Source: JBBDRX01 sp040905245 | GTDB taxonomy: Bacteria > Bacteroidota > Rhodothermia > Balneolales > Balneolaceae | Direction of reading: 5' to 3' | Assembly: GCA_040905245.1 (NCBI GenBank) | Contig: JBBDRX010000095.1 | Coordinates: 1-21,666 of the forward strand | Length of the DNA: 21,666 nucleotides | Shown: one piece after another, positions 1 through 8,439 of the stretch | How the letters are laid out: each line of letters begins with the position of its first letter | Numbering within the stretch: the first letter of the stretch is position 1 | Made by a program: the position numbers and the translations under genes | The notes under the pieces: generated by a model | Seen by the model: only the letters and a program-made list of their open reading frames with translations | Databases searched by the model: none | Told to the model about the DNA's origin: nothing

Positions 1-1365
1 GGGGAAGACCAGGCTCGCCAGTCTGCTTGTTTCACTTTCATTGGTGGCAACCAATGTGAGATAGCTGTCCGAAAGATCCTTTTCGGAAAGTACACCACGG
101 TCAATCAAATGATCATTCAACAGCAAAATCATTTTGTATGAACCGTTTGCAAGCTCCTTGCGGAGGGAGTCTGTCTCTGATGCTCGAAAACCGAGTAGCT
201 GAACCCCATGTGTGTTGGGAGCCTGATCATCGGTAATCAAAAATCCGTCCCCGGTTCCTTTTTCGATATGCGGAACGAAGAGAGGGGAATCAATCCCCAG
301 AAGCGTTGTCAGTTTTGACAGAAGATAGTTCTCTTCCAGAGAGGCATGAGGGCTTCCGATAGCGAGGATCTCTTCGGGTTTCACCGCTTCAATCTGTTCT
401 GCAAACGTTGCAAAGGCGTTGTTCCAGGATGTCTTTACTTGTTCCTTCCGACCCAGCTGAATGGATGGACGGGAGAGTCGGTTTTCATTGAAAAGTTTGT
501 ATGTTTCTCGCCCAGCATCCGGCATCCAGTGATCATTCACATGTGGGTTTTCACGTGGGGTGATTCGAAGAATCAGATTGTCACGCGTCCAGAGATCCAC
601 ATTACAACCCTTGCCGTTGGTAATGTCAATACTGGGGGTTTGGCTCATCTCCCACACTCTTGCCCTGAAACGAAAATCTGCAGAGGTTAATGCTCCAACC
701 GGGCATATATCAACTGTATTGAGTGAGTAGGGGTCATCGAATGTTGTTCCCGGGGCTGTGGTCGGGTAGTTTTTGTCTCCCCGCTGGGTGATGGTCAGCT
801 GGTCTGTCTTGCTGATCTCTTCAGTAAAACGAGTGCAGCGGGTACAATTGATGCAGCGTTCGGCATCCAGGATAACGCGGGGGCCGAGTTTTACCCGTTT
901 TGGTTTATGAACTTTTTTGACTTCAAATCGGCTCCCTTCCGGCCCGAACTTGTAGGTCTGTATCTGCAGAGGACATTCACCTGCCTGGTCACAAATTGGA
1001 CAGTCCAGGGGGTGGTTAATCAGGATCATCTCCAGATTGTCCTTTTGGGCTCGTTCAACCAGCTCGTCACTCTCCTGGGTCTTTACGACCATTCCGTCCG
1101 TGACGCCCATGCTGCAGGCGGTCTGAAGTTTGGGAAACCACCGGATGACCCGTTCTCCATCTTCGTCCAGTTCGTACTCACCCGTCTCCCGGTCCTGGAC
1201 CGGCTGTCCAACCTTGACCATGCACTGTCTGCAGTTGGCCGGAATAGACATGGAAGGGTGATAACAGAAAAAAGGAACCTCAAGTCCCTGATCCAGAATA
1301 AACTGAAGCAGCTTGGGCTCTCCTTCAAATTCGTAACGTTTTCCGTCGATGAATAACTCAGGCAT
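1..1365 (-). CDS. nuoG: NADH-quinone oxidoreductase subunit G (N-terminal 455 residues; cut by window edge)
   Basis: This is the large iron-sulfur subunit of the complex I N-module, which carries electrons from the NADH/FMN site towards the quinone side. The frame is open from ATG 1365-1363 to the window edge. The N-terminal ferredoxin-like domain has N1b ligands C34, C45, C48 and C84, with the long last gap I recall from Thermus Nqo3. A His-Cys3 motif (H118, C122, C125, C131) follows, then a 4Fe-4S set C171, C174, C177, C221. The region where some bacteria bind cluster N7 has D247, N250, C254 and P282, so only one Cys of four remains and N7 should be absent. The molybdopterin-oxidoreductase-like part starts near residue 225 and is incomplete here. 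The gene lies 28 nt after nuoF and is the last nuo gene visible. Confidence 0.95.
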   Translation of the reverse strand, partial: MPELFIDGKRYEFEGEPKLLQFILDQGLEVPFFCYHPSMSIPANCRQCMVKVGQPVQDRETGEYELDEDGERVIRWFPKLQTACSMGVTDGMVVKTQESDELVERAQKDNLEMILINHPLDCPICDQAGECPLQIQTYKFGPEGSRFEVKKVHKPKRVKLGPRVILDAERCINCTRCTRFTEEISKTDQLTITQRGDKNYPTTAPGTTFDDPYSLNTVDICPVGALTSADFRFRARVWEMSQTPSIDITNGKGCNVDLWTRDNLILRITPRENPHVNDHWMPDAGRETYKLFNENRLSRPSIQLGRKEQVKTSWNNAFATFAEQIEAVKPEEILAIGSPHASLEENYLLSKLTTLLGIDSPLFVPHIEKGTGDGFLITDDQAPNTHGVQLLGFRASETDSLRKELANGSYKMILLLNDHLIDRGVLSEKDLSDSYLTLVATNESETSRLASLVFP

Positions 1366-1393
1366 GAGTAGCGTTGGTTAAATATCTCGTTTA

Positions 1394-2677
1394 TCAGACG
1401 GCCACCTGGGCTGTCTTTTTACATCTTGCTTCAAACTCGTCGCGGAATCTGTTGATCGTGTGGCGGACCGGCCAGGCTGCAGCATCTGCAAGAGCGCAAA
1501 TGGTTCGCCCCTCCATCTGTGTGGTCAGGTCAAGAAGCAGGTCAAGATCACGAATTTCGCCATCTCCCCGCCGGATTTTCAACAGAATCTTTTCGAGCCA
1601 TCCGGTTCCCTCACGGCACGGAGTACACTGGCCGCAGGATTCGTGGTGATAGAAATGGGCGATCCGCCAGAGGACTTCGATCATATCGGTATCCTCATCC
1701 ATGACCACCATACCGGCTGTTCCCAGCATGGAACCGGCCTCCCGTAGTGAATCGCTGTCCATCGTAACTCCATCCAGCTGATTGGCTCTCAAAACCGGCG
1801 TCGAGGAACCACCGGGGATAATCGCTTTCAGCTTTTTGCCTCCACGAATACCACCGGCGACATCGTTGATCAGTTCAAGTGCAGGAATTCCGGAGGGAAG
1901 TTCATATACGCCCGGCTTGTTCACATGGCCGGAAATCCCGAAAAGGACAGGCCCCGGATGATTTTCAGCTCCAATACCGGTAAACCAGTCTGCGCCGTTT
2001 TTGATAACAAGCGGCACATTGCTGAGAGTCTCAATGTTGTTAATCGTGGTAGGCCGGCCCCAGAGTCCTTTCTGTGCCGGGAAAGGGGGTTTCACTCTTG
2101 GATAGCCCCGCTTGCCCTCCAGGGATTCCAGCATGGAGGTCTCTTCCCCGCAAATGTATGCCCCAGCACCGCTGTGGGTATAGAAATCGACACTGAAGTC
2201 GCTACCAAGAATATTTTTTCCAATAAATCCTTTGTCGTTTGCCTGCTGTAGCGCCTTGTCCATTATGTCGATCCAGTCGTGGTATTCACCACGAATGTAG
2301 ACGTAAATGGTCGTGCATTGCATGGCGTAGGCGGCAATCAGTGCACCTTCGATAAAAAGGTGAGGATTGTGTTCAAAGATCATTCGATCCTTGAAGGTAC
2401 CGGGTTCCGATTCGTCCCCATTACAGGCCAGATAGCTTGGCCCGCCGTCAGGCTCCGGCATAAAGGACCATTTGAGGCCCGCGTTGAATCCCGCCCCGCC
2501 GCGGCCGCGAATATTGGCAGACTTGACTTCGTCAATGACACTCTTTGGCGTCCAGTCATCACTCAATACCTTTTTCAGGGATTCATAGCCACCATTTTCA
2601 ATGTAAACATCGATCTCCTTCAGATCGGGGATGTCGGGAATTAGAACCGGTTCGTACGATCTCCAGTCAGTGGCCAT
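1394..2677 (-). CDS. nuoF: NADH-quinone oxidoreductase subunit F (NADH/FMN-binding)
   Basis: This is the 51-kDa-type subunit that oxidises NADH, passes a hydride to FMN and holds cluster N3. At 427 residues it has normal family length. Visible motifs in order are the FMN-site glycine-rich stretch RGRGGAGFNAGLKW (about 57-70), CNGDESEPGTFKDR (85-98), the NADH-site stretch starting GAGAYICGEE (170-179), and the N3 ligands in SCGQCTPCREG (C348, C351, C354) with the distal C394. The start ATG (2677-2675) lies 2 nt after the nuoE stop, so the two are probably translationally coupled. It forms the soluble N-module with NuoE upstream and NuoG downstream. Confidence 0.97.
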   Translation of the reverse strand: MATDWRSYEPVLIPDIPDLKEIDVYIENGGYESLKKVLSDDWTPKSVIDEVKSANIRGRGGAGFNAGLKWSFMPEPDGGPSYLACNGDESEPGTFKDRMIFEHNPHLFIEGALIAAYAMQCTTIYVYIRGEYHDWIDIMDKALQQANDKGFIGKNILGSDFSVDFYTHSGAGAYICGEETSMLESLEGKRGYPRVKPPFPAQKGLWGRPTTINNIETLSNVPLVIKNGADWFTGIGAENHPGPVLFGISGHVNKPGVYELPSGIPALELINDVAGGIRGGKKLKAIIPGGSSTPVLRANQLDGVTMDSDSLREAGSMLGTAGMVVMDEDTDMIEVLWRIAHFYHHESCGQCTPCREGTGWLEKILLKIRRGDGEIRDLDLLLDLTTQMEGRTICALADAAAWPVRHTINRFRDEFEARCKKTAQVAV

Positions 2678-2679
2678 GA

Positions 2680-3216
2680 TTACTTCTCCTCTGCTTTGGC
2701 ATTGCGCATTTGGATGGGTTCAAATACCGGGAGCTCATTTTTTTTGAGCCCTTCCAGTACCTGGTCAATTTTTTCCGGTGTCAGATGGTTTACATAGACT
2801 CCGTTTGTGATCTGCATCATCGGAGCGTATCCACAGGCCCCCAGACACTCGACCTGTTGTATGGAGAACTGACCGTCATCGGTCGTTTCCCCGGCCTTGA
2901 TTCCGAGTTTCTCTTCCAGATAGTGCAGCATATCGTAACCGCCACAAATCTGACAGCTGAGACAGGTACAGACGTCCAGTACGTATGTGCCTTTCTCCTC
3001 CTTGTAGTATTGCGTATAAAACTCGGCAACTCCGTGCACATGTGACTCCGGCAGATCCAGTGTTTGTGCCACCAGTTTTTGTACTTCAGGCTCTACATGC
3101 CCGAATTTTTTTTGTGCCAGCCAGAGTACGGGCAGGGTTGCCGGTTTCACTTCCGGATACCTGGATTTGATCGTTTCGATCTGTTCTAGTTCGTCCTTTG
3201 TAAATTCGTAGGTCAT
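2680..3216 (-). CDS. nuoE: NADH-quinone oxidoreductase subunit E (24-kDa, 2Fe-2S)
   Basis: This is a thioredoxin-fold subunit of the complex I N-module, binding the off-path 2Fe-2S cluster N1a. At 178 residues it has the expected family layout: an N-terminal helical part (motif HVHGVAEFYTQY at 59-70) and four ligands spaced C-x4-C (C83, C88) and C-x3-C (C124, C128). Two further cysteines, C85 and C91, sit inside and just after the first ligand pair, giving a CTCLSCQIC run. The C-terminal tail beyond about residue 150 is rich in charged residues. It sits 5 nt after nuoD and 2 nt before nuoF. Confidence 0.95.
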   Translation of the reverse strand: MTYEFTKDELEQIETIKSRYPEVKPATLPVLWLAQKKFGHVEPEVQKLVAQTLDLPESHVHGVAEFYTQYYKEEKGTYVLDVCTCLSCQICGGYDMLHYLEEKLGIKAGETTDDGQFSIQQVECLGACGYAPMMQITNGVYVNHLTPEKIDQVLEGLKKNELPVFEPIQMRNAKAEEK

Positions 3217-3221
3217 AGTCG

Positions 3222-4514
3222 TTATTTGTCTGCTTCACCCATTACCGGATCGACACCGCCAATGATTACTACGGTGTCGGCAATCATCTCTCCATCGAGT
3301 ATCTGTTCAAGTACCTGCAGGTTTGCCAGTGAGGGGGCGGATATCTTGAGCCGCCAGGGGTGGCCGGTTCCGTCACTCTGGACAAAGTACCCCAGCTCTC
3401 CTTTCGGTGATTCCACAGCGTGGTAAGACTCTGCTCCTTCCGGCGGGCAGATTCCGGTATCTGTCATCATAAAATCGTGAATCATTCCCTCCATGGAGTA
3501 ATAAACTTCATCTTTGGAAGGGTAGGCTTTCTTGGCGTCGTCGGTCCGTACAGATCCTTTAGGCAGTTTATCCAGACACTGGCGGATAATCCGGATGCTC
3601 TCGTGCATCTCTTCCATTCGTACATAGTAACGTGCCAGATTGTCCCCTTCAAGACGCGTAGGGACTTCAAACTCCACTTGATCGTACCGGGCATACGGAG
3701 TAAACTTCCGAATATCAAGAGCATATCCGGAGGCTCTCAGGACAGGGCCTTTGGCCCCGTATTTTATCGCATCTTCACTGCTCAGTACTCCGACGTTTTC
3801 ATTTCTGTCGTAGAAGATTCGGTTCCGATCCAGCAGTTTGTGAAAATCTTTCAGCTGATTCGGGAAACTGTCCATGAACTCACGGATCAAACCCATGGCC
3901 TCCGGAGTGATGTCATTTGCAACTCCGCCGATTCGGGCGTGAGAGACCGTAAAGCGGTGCCCGGTCAGGTTGTCCATAATGTCATAGATCTTCTCTCTCT
4001 CCCGGAATGTCCAGATAAAAAAGGAGATGGCACCCGCGTCCATGACCATGGTGCCGAGCCAGAGAAGGTGAGAAGATATCCGTGAAAGTTCACAACCGAT
4101 CATCCGGATATAGTGAGCCCGCTCCGGAACCTCAACTTCAGCAATCTTCTCAATTGCTGTACAGAGTGCCACATTGTTATTGTAGGGGGAGAGGTAGTCC
4201 ATGCGGTCCGTGTAGGGCATGAACTCCTGGTAGGTCTTGTTCTCTGCAATTTTTTCGACCCCTCTGTGCAGATACCCGATATCAATCTTGGTCTTCAGAA
4301 TGGACTCTCCCTTTAGCTGCAGAAGAAGTCGGAGCACTCCGTGTGTTGCCGGGTGTTGGGGCCCCATATTCAGAATCATCTTGGCATTCAGCGGATCGTC
4401 AATGTCCAGCTCTTCAATGGTCGTATGTTTGTCCTCGAGACTCTTGTAGAGCCTCTGCTGGTGTTCCTTGAAGAACTTTGGATTCGATTGTGTCTGTAGA
4501 TCTGATTGCTTCAT
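3222..4514 (-). CDS. nuoD: NADH-quinone oxidoreductase subunit D (49-kDa)
   Basis: This is the 49-kDa-type subunit, which with NuoB forms the quinone-reducing site of complex I. It is homologous to the large subunit of NiFe hydrogenases. Recognisable stretches are NMGPQHPATHGVLRLLL near the N-terminus, DIGYLHRGVEK, the run YTDRMDYLSPYNNN, and the C-terminal VVIIGGVDPVMGEADK. The frame is open upstream to an ATG at 4691, but that start would overlap nuoC by 164 nt and add 59 residues unlike any NuoD. I chose ATG 4514-4512, giving 430 residues and a 13-nt gap after the nuoC stop. No Shine-Dalgarno sequence is seen, which is common in this window. NuoC and NuoD are separate genes, not the fused CD form. 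Confidence 0.95.
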   Translation of the reverse strand: MKQSDLQTQSNPKFFKEHQQRLYKSLEDKHTTIEELDIDDPLNAKMILNMGPQHPATHGVLRLLLQLKGESILKTKIDIGYLHRGVEKIAENKTYQEFMPYTDRMDYLSPYNNNVALCTAIEKIAEVEVPERAHYIRMIGCELSRISSHLLWLGTMVMDAGAISFFIWTFREREKIYDIMDNLTGHRFTVSHARIGGVANDITPEAMGLIREFMDSFPNQLKDFHKLLDRNRIFYDRNENVGVLSSEDAIKYGAKGPVLRASGYALDIRKFTPYARYDQVEFEVPTRLEGDNLARYYVRMEEMHESIRIIRQCLDKLPKGSVRTDDAKKAYPSKDEVYYSMEGMIHDFMMTDTGICPPEGAESYHAVESPKGELGYFVQSDGTGHPWRLKISAPSLANLQVLEQILDGEMIADTVVIIGGVDPVMGEADK

Positions 4515-4527
4515 ATAATGCAGTTGA

Positions 4528-5043
4528 TTAGTCGGACTCCGGTGTTGTACTTGGCAGTTCGATCGAACCCGGAATACCCAGGAGTGGAAACTCTTTTCGA
4601 AGCGGGTAGTACAGGAAATCTTCCGGCATGTACATGCGTCGCAGGTCCGGATGATTCTGGAACCGGATACCGAACATATCGTAGGTTTCACGTTCGTACC
4701 AGTTAGCCGCAGGCCATACAGAAGTGACAGAGTCTACTGCGGGGTCCTCTTCCGGCAGCCAAACTTTCAGAAAAAGCCGTTCCCGGTCGCGGAGGTTCAG
4801 CAGGTTATAGATAACTTCAAATCGGTCCTCACTGGTGTATCGGTCTGCCCCGAAGACATCCGAAAGAAATATATAGTGCTGCTCTTCCTTGAGCCATTTG
4901 GCGATATCAAGAACAGAGTCCGGATGAACCCTGGCAATTGTATCTCCGGAGGATTGATAGATATCCAGAATGGCTTCCTTGAAGCTGGCCTTAAGTGCAT
5001 CTACCGTTTTTTCCAGAGTGGTGGATAGAGTAAGATTCTTCAT
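4528..5043 (-). CDS. nuoC: NADH-quinone oxidoreductase subunit C (30-kDa)
   Basis: This is a 30-kDa-type structural subunit of the peripheral arm of complex I that packs against NuoD in the Q-module. It is 171 residues long. The family signature is clear in the C-terminal half: WYERETYDMFGIRF at 115-128, followed by NHPDLRRMYMPEDF and PLRKEFPLLG. The N-terminal 30 residues are variable in the family and are only weakly recognisable. Its start ATG (5043-5041) is 2 nt after the nuoB stop, consistent with coupled translation. Confidence 0.94.
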   Translation of the reverse strand: MKNLTLSTTLEKTVDALKASFKEAILDIYQSSGDTIARVHPDSVLDIAKWLKEEQHYIFLSDVFGADRYTSEDRFEVIYNLLNLRDRERLFLKVWLPEEDPAVDSVTSVWPAANWYERETYDMFGIRFQNHPDLRRMYMPEDFLYYPLRKEFPLLGIPGSIELPSTTPESD

Positions 5044-5045
5044 AA

Positions 5046-5528
5046 TCAGGTATCAAGCATTACGGAGTGTTCGGTGCGGATCTTCTCCTGAATGTCCATC
5101 AATGCATGAATAACCGCATCCGGACGGGGTGGGCAACCCGAGATGTAGGCATCAACGGGTAGAAAATTGTCAACACCCTGAACAACGCCATAACAACGGT
5201 GCATTCCTCCGGTGGAGGCGCAGGCACCCATGGCGATACACCATTTTGGGTCGGGCATCTGATCCCAGATTCGGCGTATGGCATGGGACATTTTGTAGGA
5301 GCACCAGCCAGCCACGATCATCACGTCACTCTGTCGCGGTGAAAAACGGAACACTTCCGATCCGAAACGGGAGACATCATACCGGGGTCCTGCGAATGCC
5401 ATCATTTCGATAGCACAACAGGCGAGTCCCATCGGCATTGGCCAGGCGGCGTTCGATCGGGCCCAATTAACCAGTGTGTCGACTCTGGTCGTTAAATATC
5501 CTTCCCCAAGTGCACTTTCTAAACCCAT
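5046..5528 (-). CDS. nuoB: NADH-quinone oxidoreductase subunit B (PSST, cluster N2)
   Basis: This is the PSST-type subunit that binds the terminal 4Fe-4S cluster N2 and helps form the quinone pocket. All four ligands are visible: the adjacent pair C37-C38 in MGLACCAIEMM, C103 in MGACASTGG, and C132 in ISGCPPRPDA. At 160 residues it matches the compact bacterial form. The conserved segments WPMPMG (29-34) and RFSPRQSDVMIVAG are also present. It starts 16 nt after nuoA and ends 2 nt before nuoC. Confidence 0.97.
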   Translation of the reverse strand: MGLESALGEGYLTTRVDTLVNWARSNAAWPMPMGLACCAIEMMAFAGPRYDVSRFGSEVFRFSPRQSDVMIVAGWCSYKMSHAIRRIWDQMPDPKWCIAMGACASTGGMHRCYGVVQGVDNFLPVDAYISGCPPRPDAVIHALMDIQEKIRTEHSVMLDT

Positions 5529-5544
5529 AATCTGTAGTTCGTTA

Positions 5545-5925
5545 CTAACGGTTAGCTAATGAAGGTTTCATAGCAAAATCGAGTGTTCCTATCCGAACGG
5601 TATAAAGCAGACCGATCAGCAGGATGGTAATGAAGACCATCATCGATACGAATGCTCCGGTACCGAGCTGTGTCAGCTGAACAGCCCAGGGATAGACAAA
5701 AACAACTTCAAGGTCAAAAACGATAAACTCCATGGCTACAAGATAGAATCCGATCGAGTATCGATCCTTTGCCTGTCCGATTGGATCCATCCCGCTCTCG
5801 TAGGGATTCAATTTATTGGTGTTGGGCCTGAACGGGCCAAGAAGCCTGGAAAGTGATATGAGAAGCAGCGCCAGAAGGAGGGCGATGCCGAGTAAAACGA
5901 AAATGGGGATATAAGATTCCATCAT
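5545..5925 (-). CDS. nuoA: NADH-quinone oxidoreductase subunit A (membrane)
   Basis: This is the small membrane subunit of complex I at the junction of the peripheral and membrane arms (ND3 homologue). Its 126 residues contain three predicted transmembrane helices, at about 7-29, 57-79 and 90-110. The loop after helix 1 carries the conserved NPYESGMDP (40-48), and helix 2 carries FYLVAMEFIVFDLEVVF (60-76) with its family-typical acidic residues. Two in-frame ATGs are adjacent at the start (5925 and 5922), and I took the first. It is the first gene of the nuo operon, and a promoter-like site lies about 30 nt upstream. Confidence 0.96.
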   Translation of the reverse strand: MMESYIPIFVLLGIALLLALLLISLSRLLGPFRPNTNKLNPYESGMDPIGQAKDRYSIGFYLVAMEFIVFDLEVVFVYPWAVQLTQLGTGAFVSMMVFITILLIGLLYTVRIGTLDFAMKPSLANR

Positions 5926-6135
5926 GGACAGTAGATTCGTTTTTCAAAGTAGGAAAATTACCGCTGACAGTCCGGAAAGTCAACGGATTTTCGGTTGCTG
6001 AATATAGGGCTTATCCATCTGAAAACAGAAGTGAAACCGCCAGGAAATTTTATTTAGACCCGATATAAAGAGGTGCCTGCTCTGTTTAATTTCCCGAAGG
6101 CCGATTCCCTTTGGAAAAGCTTGTCGGTATACCCC
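5926..6135. other. Intergenic region between the PBP gene and nuoA (largest gap in the window)
   Basis: This is 210 nt without a convincing gene on either strand. It holds the nuo promoter candidate at 5955-5983. Nearer the PBP gene, 6090-6117 can form a weak interrupted hairpin (TTTCC with GGAAA, then AAGG with CCTT), but no T-run follows it on the minus strand, so I do not call a terminator. Nothing else stands out. Confidence 0.6.
5955..5983 (-). promoter_or_regulatory. Probable promoter of the nuoA-G operon
   Basis: On the minus strand TTGACT (5983-5978) and TAATTT (5960-5955) are separated by exactly 17 nt. Read as the Bacteroidota-type pattern, this is TTG, 20 nt, then TAATTTTC, close to TAnnTTTG. 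Transcription would start near 5948, leaving a leader of about 23 nt before nuoA. The assignment rests on pattern match and position only. Confidence 0.5.
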
Positions 6136-8439
6136 TTACCAGCCGATCCGTCCGCGACGCTCGTTCTGTTCATTTCCATCACGATTTTCCGGAGCTTCCG
6201 GCATGACAAATCCCGGTGGAGGTTCAAATGCATTGTAGCTCCAGTCGGCTTCCGGATCTTCTGTTGCATAGTTGATAAACTGGCCCACAATAGGCAACGC
6301 TGAACGGGCTCCCTGTCCGATTCCCCGGCTGTCCGGAAACCGGATTCTCCGATCTTCACCGCCAACCCAGGATCCCATCACAATGTGTGGCATCATGGCG
6401 ACAAACCAGTTATCTGCACTGTTTTGCGTAGTTCCGGTTTTCCCTGCCACATCCTGGCGAACATTGTAGGTATTCCGAAGCCGGACACCTGTACCATGGC
6501 CCCACTCTCCACCTCGTATCACCCCCCTCATCAGATCGACCATGATATAGGCGGTTTCCGGACTCAGAACCTCCTGGGTCAGTTTGGGATGATACTCTAC
6601 GAGAATATTTCCCTCTTTGTCCTCGATTCTCGTAATGCCGATCGGTTCGATATGAACCCCTTCATTTGCAAAGGTTGTATAGGCGCTGACCAGTTCCAGA
6701 AGGGAAGTCTCCGCCGTTCCGAGTGCAATAGAGGGGTAAACAGGACTCCGGCTCATGTCAATTCCGAGATTGCTCGCCATTTCGCTGATCATTTCGGCCG
6801 CAGGCTGGAGGTCTTCCAGTCGGTTGGTCCCGGGCCGGCCGGCGATCTCCGGCAGCAACCGGACGGTGACATTGTTCAAACTTCGTGCAAGGGCCTCCCG
6901 GAGTGGTACCATCTCCGGGCCGGGAGCAACGGTCGGATCCCGCGGATCCCAGCGGTTTCCCTGAGGGTCGATAAACGAGACCGGGTACTTTGAAAACGTA
7001 TGATAGGGCATATAGCCATTGTCTACAGCTACCGCATAGACGAATGGCTTGAAAGTGGATCCCGTTTGTCTTCTGGACTGATAGACATGATCGTACTGAC
7101 GAGTGCCGTAATCGGTTCCGCCGACCCAGGCCAGAATATTTCCGTTATTCGGATCAATTGCCACAAAACCGGCTTGCAGCCGGGTTCGTACCTGTCTGAC
7201 AGAGTCTACAAAAGCCTCGTCTGCCATCAGATGGTCAAAGACGACGGACTCCTGATCTGTTCCGAGTTTTGCAAATGCATTGTGGTAGCGATCGGTTTCG
7301 CGAATGAAACTCCGCAAAAACTGAGGGAACTCCTCCCAGAGTTCATCCATGTATTCACCACCGGGGGATGTCCACTCCCGTTCGAAGAGTACCTGCAGGG
7401 AATCCACCTTTTCACGAACAGCCCGCTCTGCATGGCGCTGCATACGGGAGTCGATGGTGGTGTGGATGGTTAACCCGTCTGTATAGAGGTCATATCCATT
7501 CTCTTCCGTCCACTGTAGAACTCGCTGTCGGACAAATTCTCCGAAGTATCGGCTCTCTCGTCCGGACCGGGACGGTGGTTGGTAGTTGAGCTGAATCGGT
7601 TCATCCCGAAGCTCGCTGTAGAGTTCATCAGAGACGAATCCGTGTTTTCGCATCTGAAAGAGCACAATATTGCGTCTTCGCTGAGCATTTTCGGGATTAC
7701 TTCGCGGGTTGTAGTAGGAGACAGCCCGGAGGGTTCCGATCATTGTTGCAGCTTCGGTGAGGGTCAGATCTCTTGCAGGTTTTCCGTAGTGGGTTCTGGC
7801 TGCCGATTCAATGCCGAAAGCGCTATTGCTGAACTCCACCGTGTTAAGGTACATCTCGATGATTTCCCGCTTGGTGTAGTTGTGTTCGATCTGAATGGCG
7901 GTGATCATCTCCCGGAATTTCCGTGTAATGGAAAACTCCCGCCCGATCTCACGATAGAGATTTCGGGCAAGCTGTTGACTGATGGTTGATCCCCCCTGGG
8001 GATTGCCGCGTAAAATGTGATAGGGGATGGCAAGAGTCCGGATCATATCCATTCCCCAGTGATTGTAGTATCGGTGATCTTCCGTGGCAATCAGGGCATT
8101 GATGACGTGTGACGAAATTTCATCAATGTTGATGTCCGTCCGGTTTTCGATGTAGTATCGGTCCAGTATGGCTCCATCACGGCTTTTGACGACAGATGCT
8201 ACGGCTGTACGAGGGTTCTCGAGACTCTCAATAGGTGGCAGCCCCTGAAACAGAAAAATGGTGTAACCGGCAGCCAGAAGAAATCCGGCAGCCAGTAAGG
8301 TGAGGATAGAATAGCGAATCACTTTCCAATGATTTCCCGGCCCGGACGTATTGCCTTTTGCCCGCTGCTCCCGGACTTTTCGCCGATATTCGGGATCACT
8401 AAAATAACGTTCATTGTCCGGATGACTGTCCCTGTCCAT
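6136..8439 (-). CDS. Class A penicillin-binding protein (PBP1A family glycosyltransferase/transpeptidase)
   Basis: This is a bifunctional peptidoglycan synthase that polymerises lipid II into glycan strands and crosslinks the stem peptides in the periplasm. Its 767 residues begin with a basic, hydrophilic cytoplasmic tail (1-40), followed by one membrane anchor (about 42-65). The GT51 domain spans about 80-265, with catalytic E120 in ATEDHRYYNHWG, then GGSTISQQLARNLY (149-162) and RKFREM-type motif 3 (173-178). The transpeptidase domain has the active-site tetrad STFK (S461), SLN (520-522) and KTGT (667-670). A linker of roughly 150 residues (270-420) separates the domains, and the tail after 720 is proline- and charge-rich. 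Its start overlaps the upstream phosphoesterase stop by 1 nt (TAATG), so the two are coupled. Confidence 0.95.
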   Translation of the reverse strand: MDRDSHPDNERYFSDPEYRRKVREQRAKGNTSGPGNHWKVIRYSILTLLAAGFLLAAGYTIFLFQGLPPIESLENPRTAVASVVKSRDGAILDRYYIENRTDINIDEISSHVINALIATEDHRYYNHWGMDMIRTLAIPYHILRGNPQGGSTISQQLARNLYREIGREFSITRKFREMITAIQIEHNYTKREIIEMYLNTVEFSNSAFGIESAARTHYGKPARDLTLTEAATMIGTLRAVSYYNPRSNPENAQRRRNIVLFQMRKHGFVSDELYSELRDEPIQLNYQPPSRSGRESRYFGEFVRQRVLQWTEENGYDLYTDGLTIHTTIDSRMQRHAERAVREKVDSLQVLFEREWTSPGGEYMDELWEEFPQFLRSFIRETDRYHNAFAKLGTDQESVVFDHLMADEAFVDSVRQVRTRLQAGFVAIDPNNGNILAWVGGTDYGTRQYDHVYQSRRQTGSTFKPFVYAVAVDNGYMPYHTFSKYPVSFIDPQGNRWDPRDPTVAPGPEMVPLREALARSLNNVTVRLLPEIAGRPGTNRLEDLQPAAEMISEMASNLGIDMSRSPVYPSIALGTAETSLLELVSAYTTFANEGVHIEPIGITRIEDKEGNILVEYHPKLTQEVLSPETAYIMVDLMRGVIRGGEWGHGTGVRLRNTYNVRQDVAGKTGTTQNSADNWFVAMMPHIVMGSWVGGEDRRIRFPDSRGIGQGARSALPIVGQFINYATEDPEADWSYNAFEPPPGFVMPEAPENRDGNEQNERRGRIGW

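Noticed and set aside
907..1356. 149-residue open frame on the plus strand opposite nuoG
   Set aside because: Lies wholly antisense to a clear NuoG with intact cysteine ligands; the translation has no recognisable domain.
4515..4691. N-terminal extension of the nuoD frame
   Set aside because: Overlaps nuoC almost throughout and does not resemble NuoD N-termini; ATG 4514 is better.
6090..6117. Terminator after the PBP gene (minus strand)
   Set aside because: Interrupted stem of 5 and 4 bp with no T-run downstream; not convincing.
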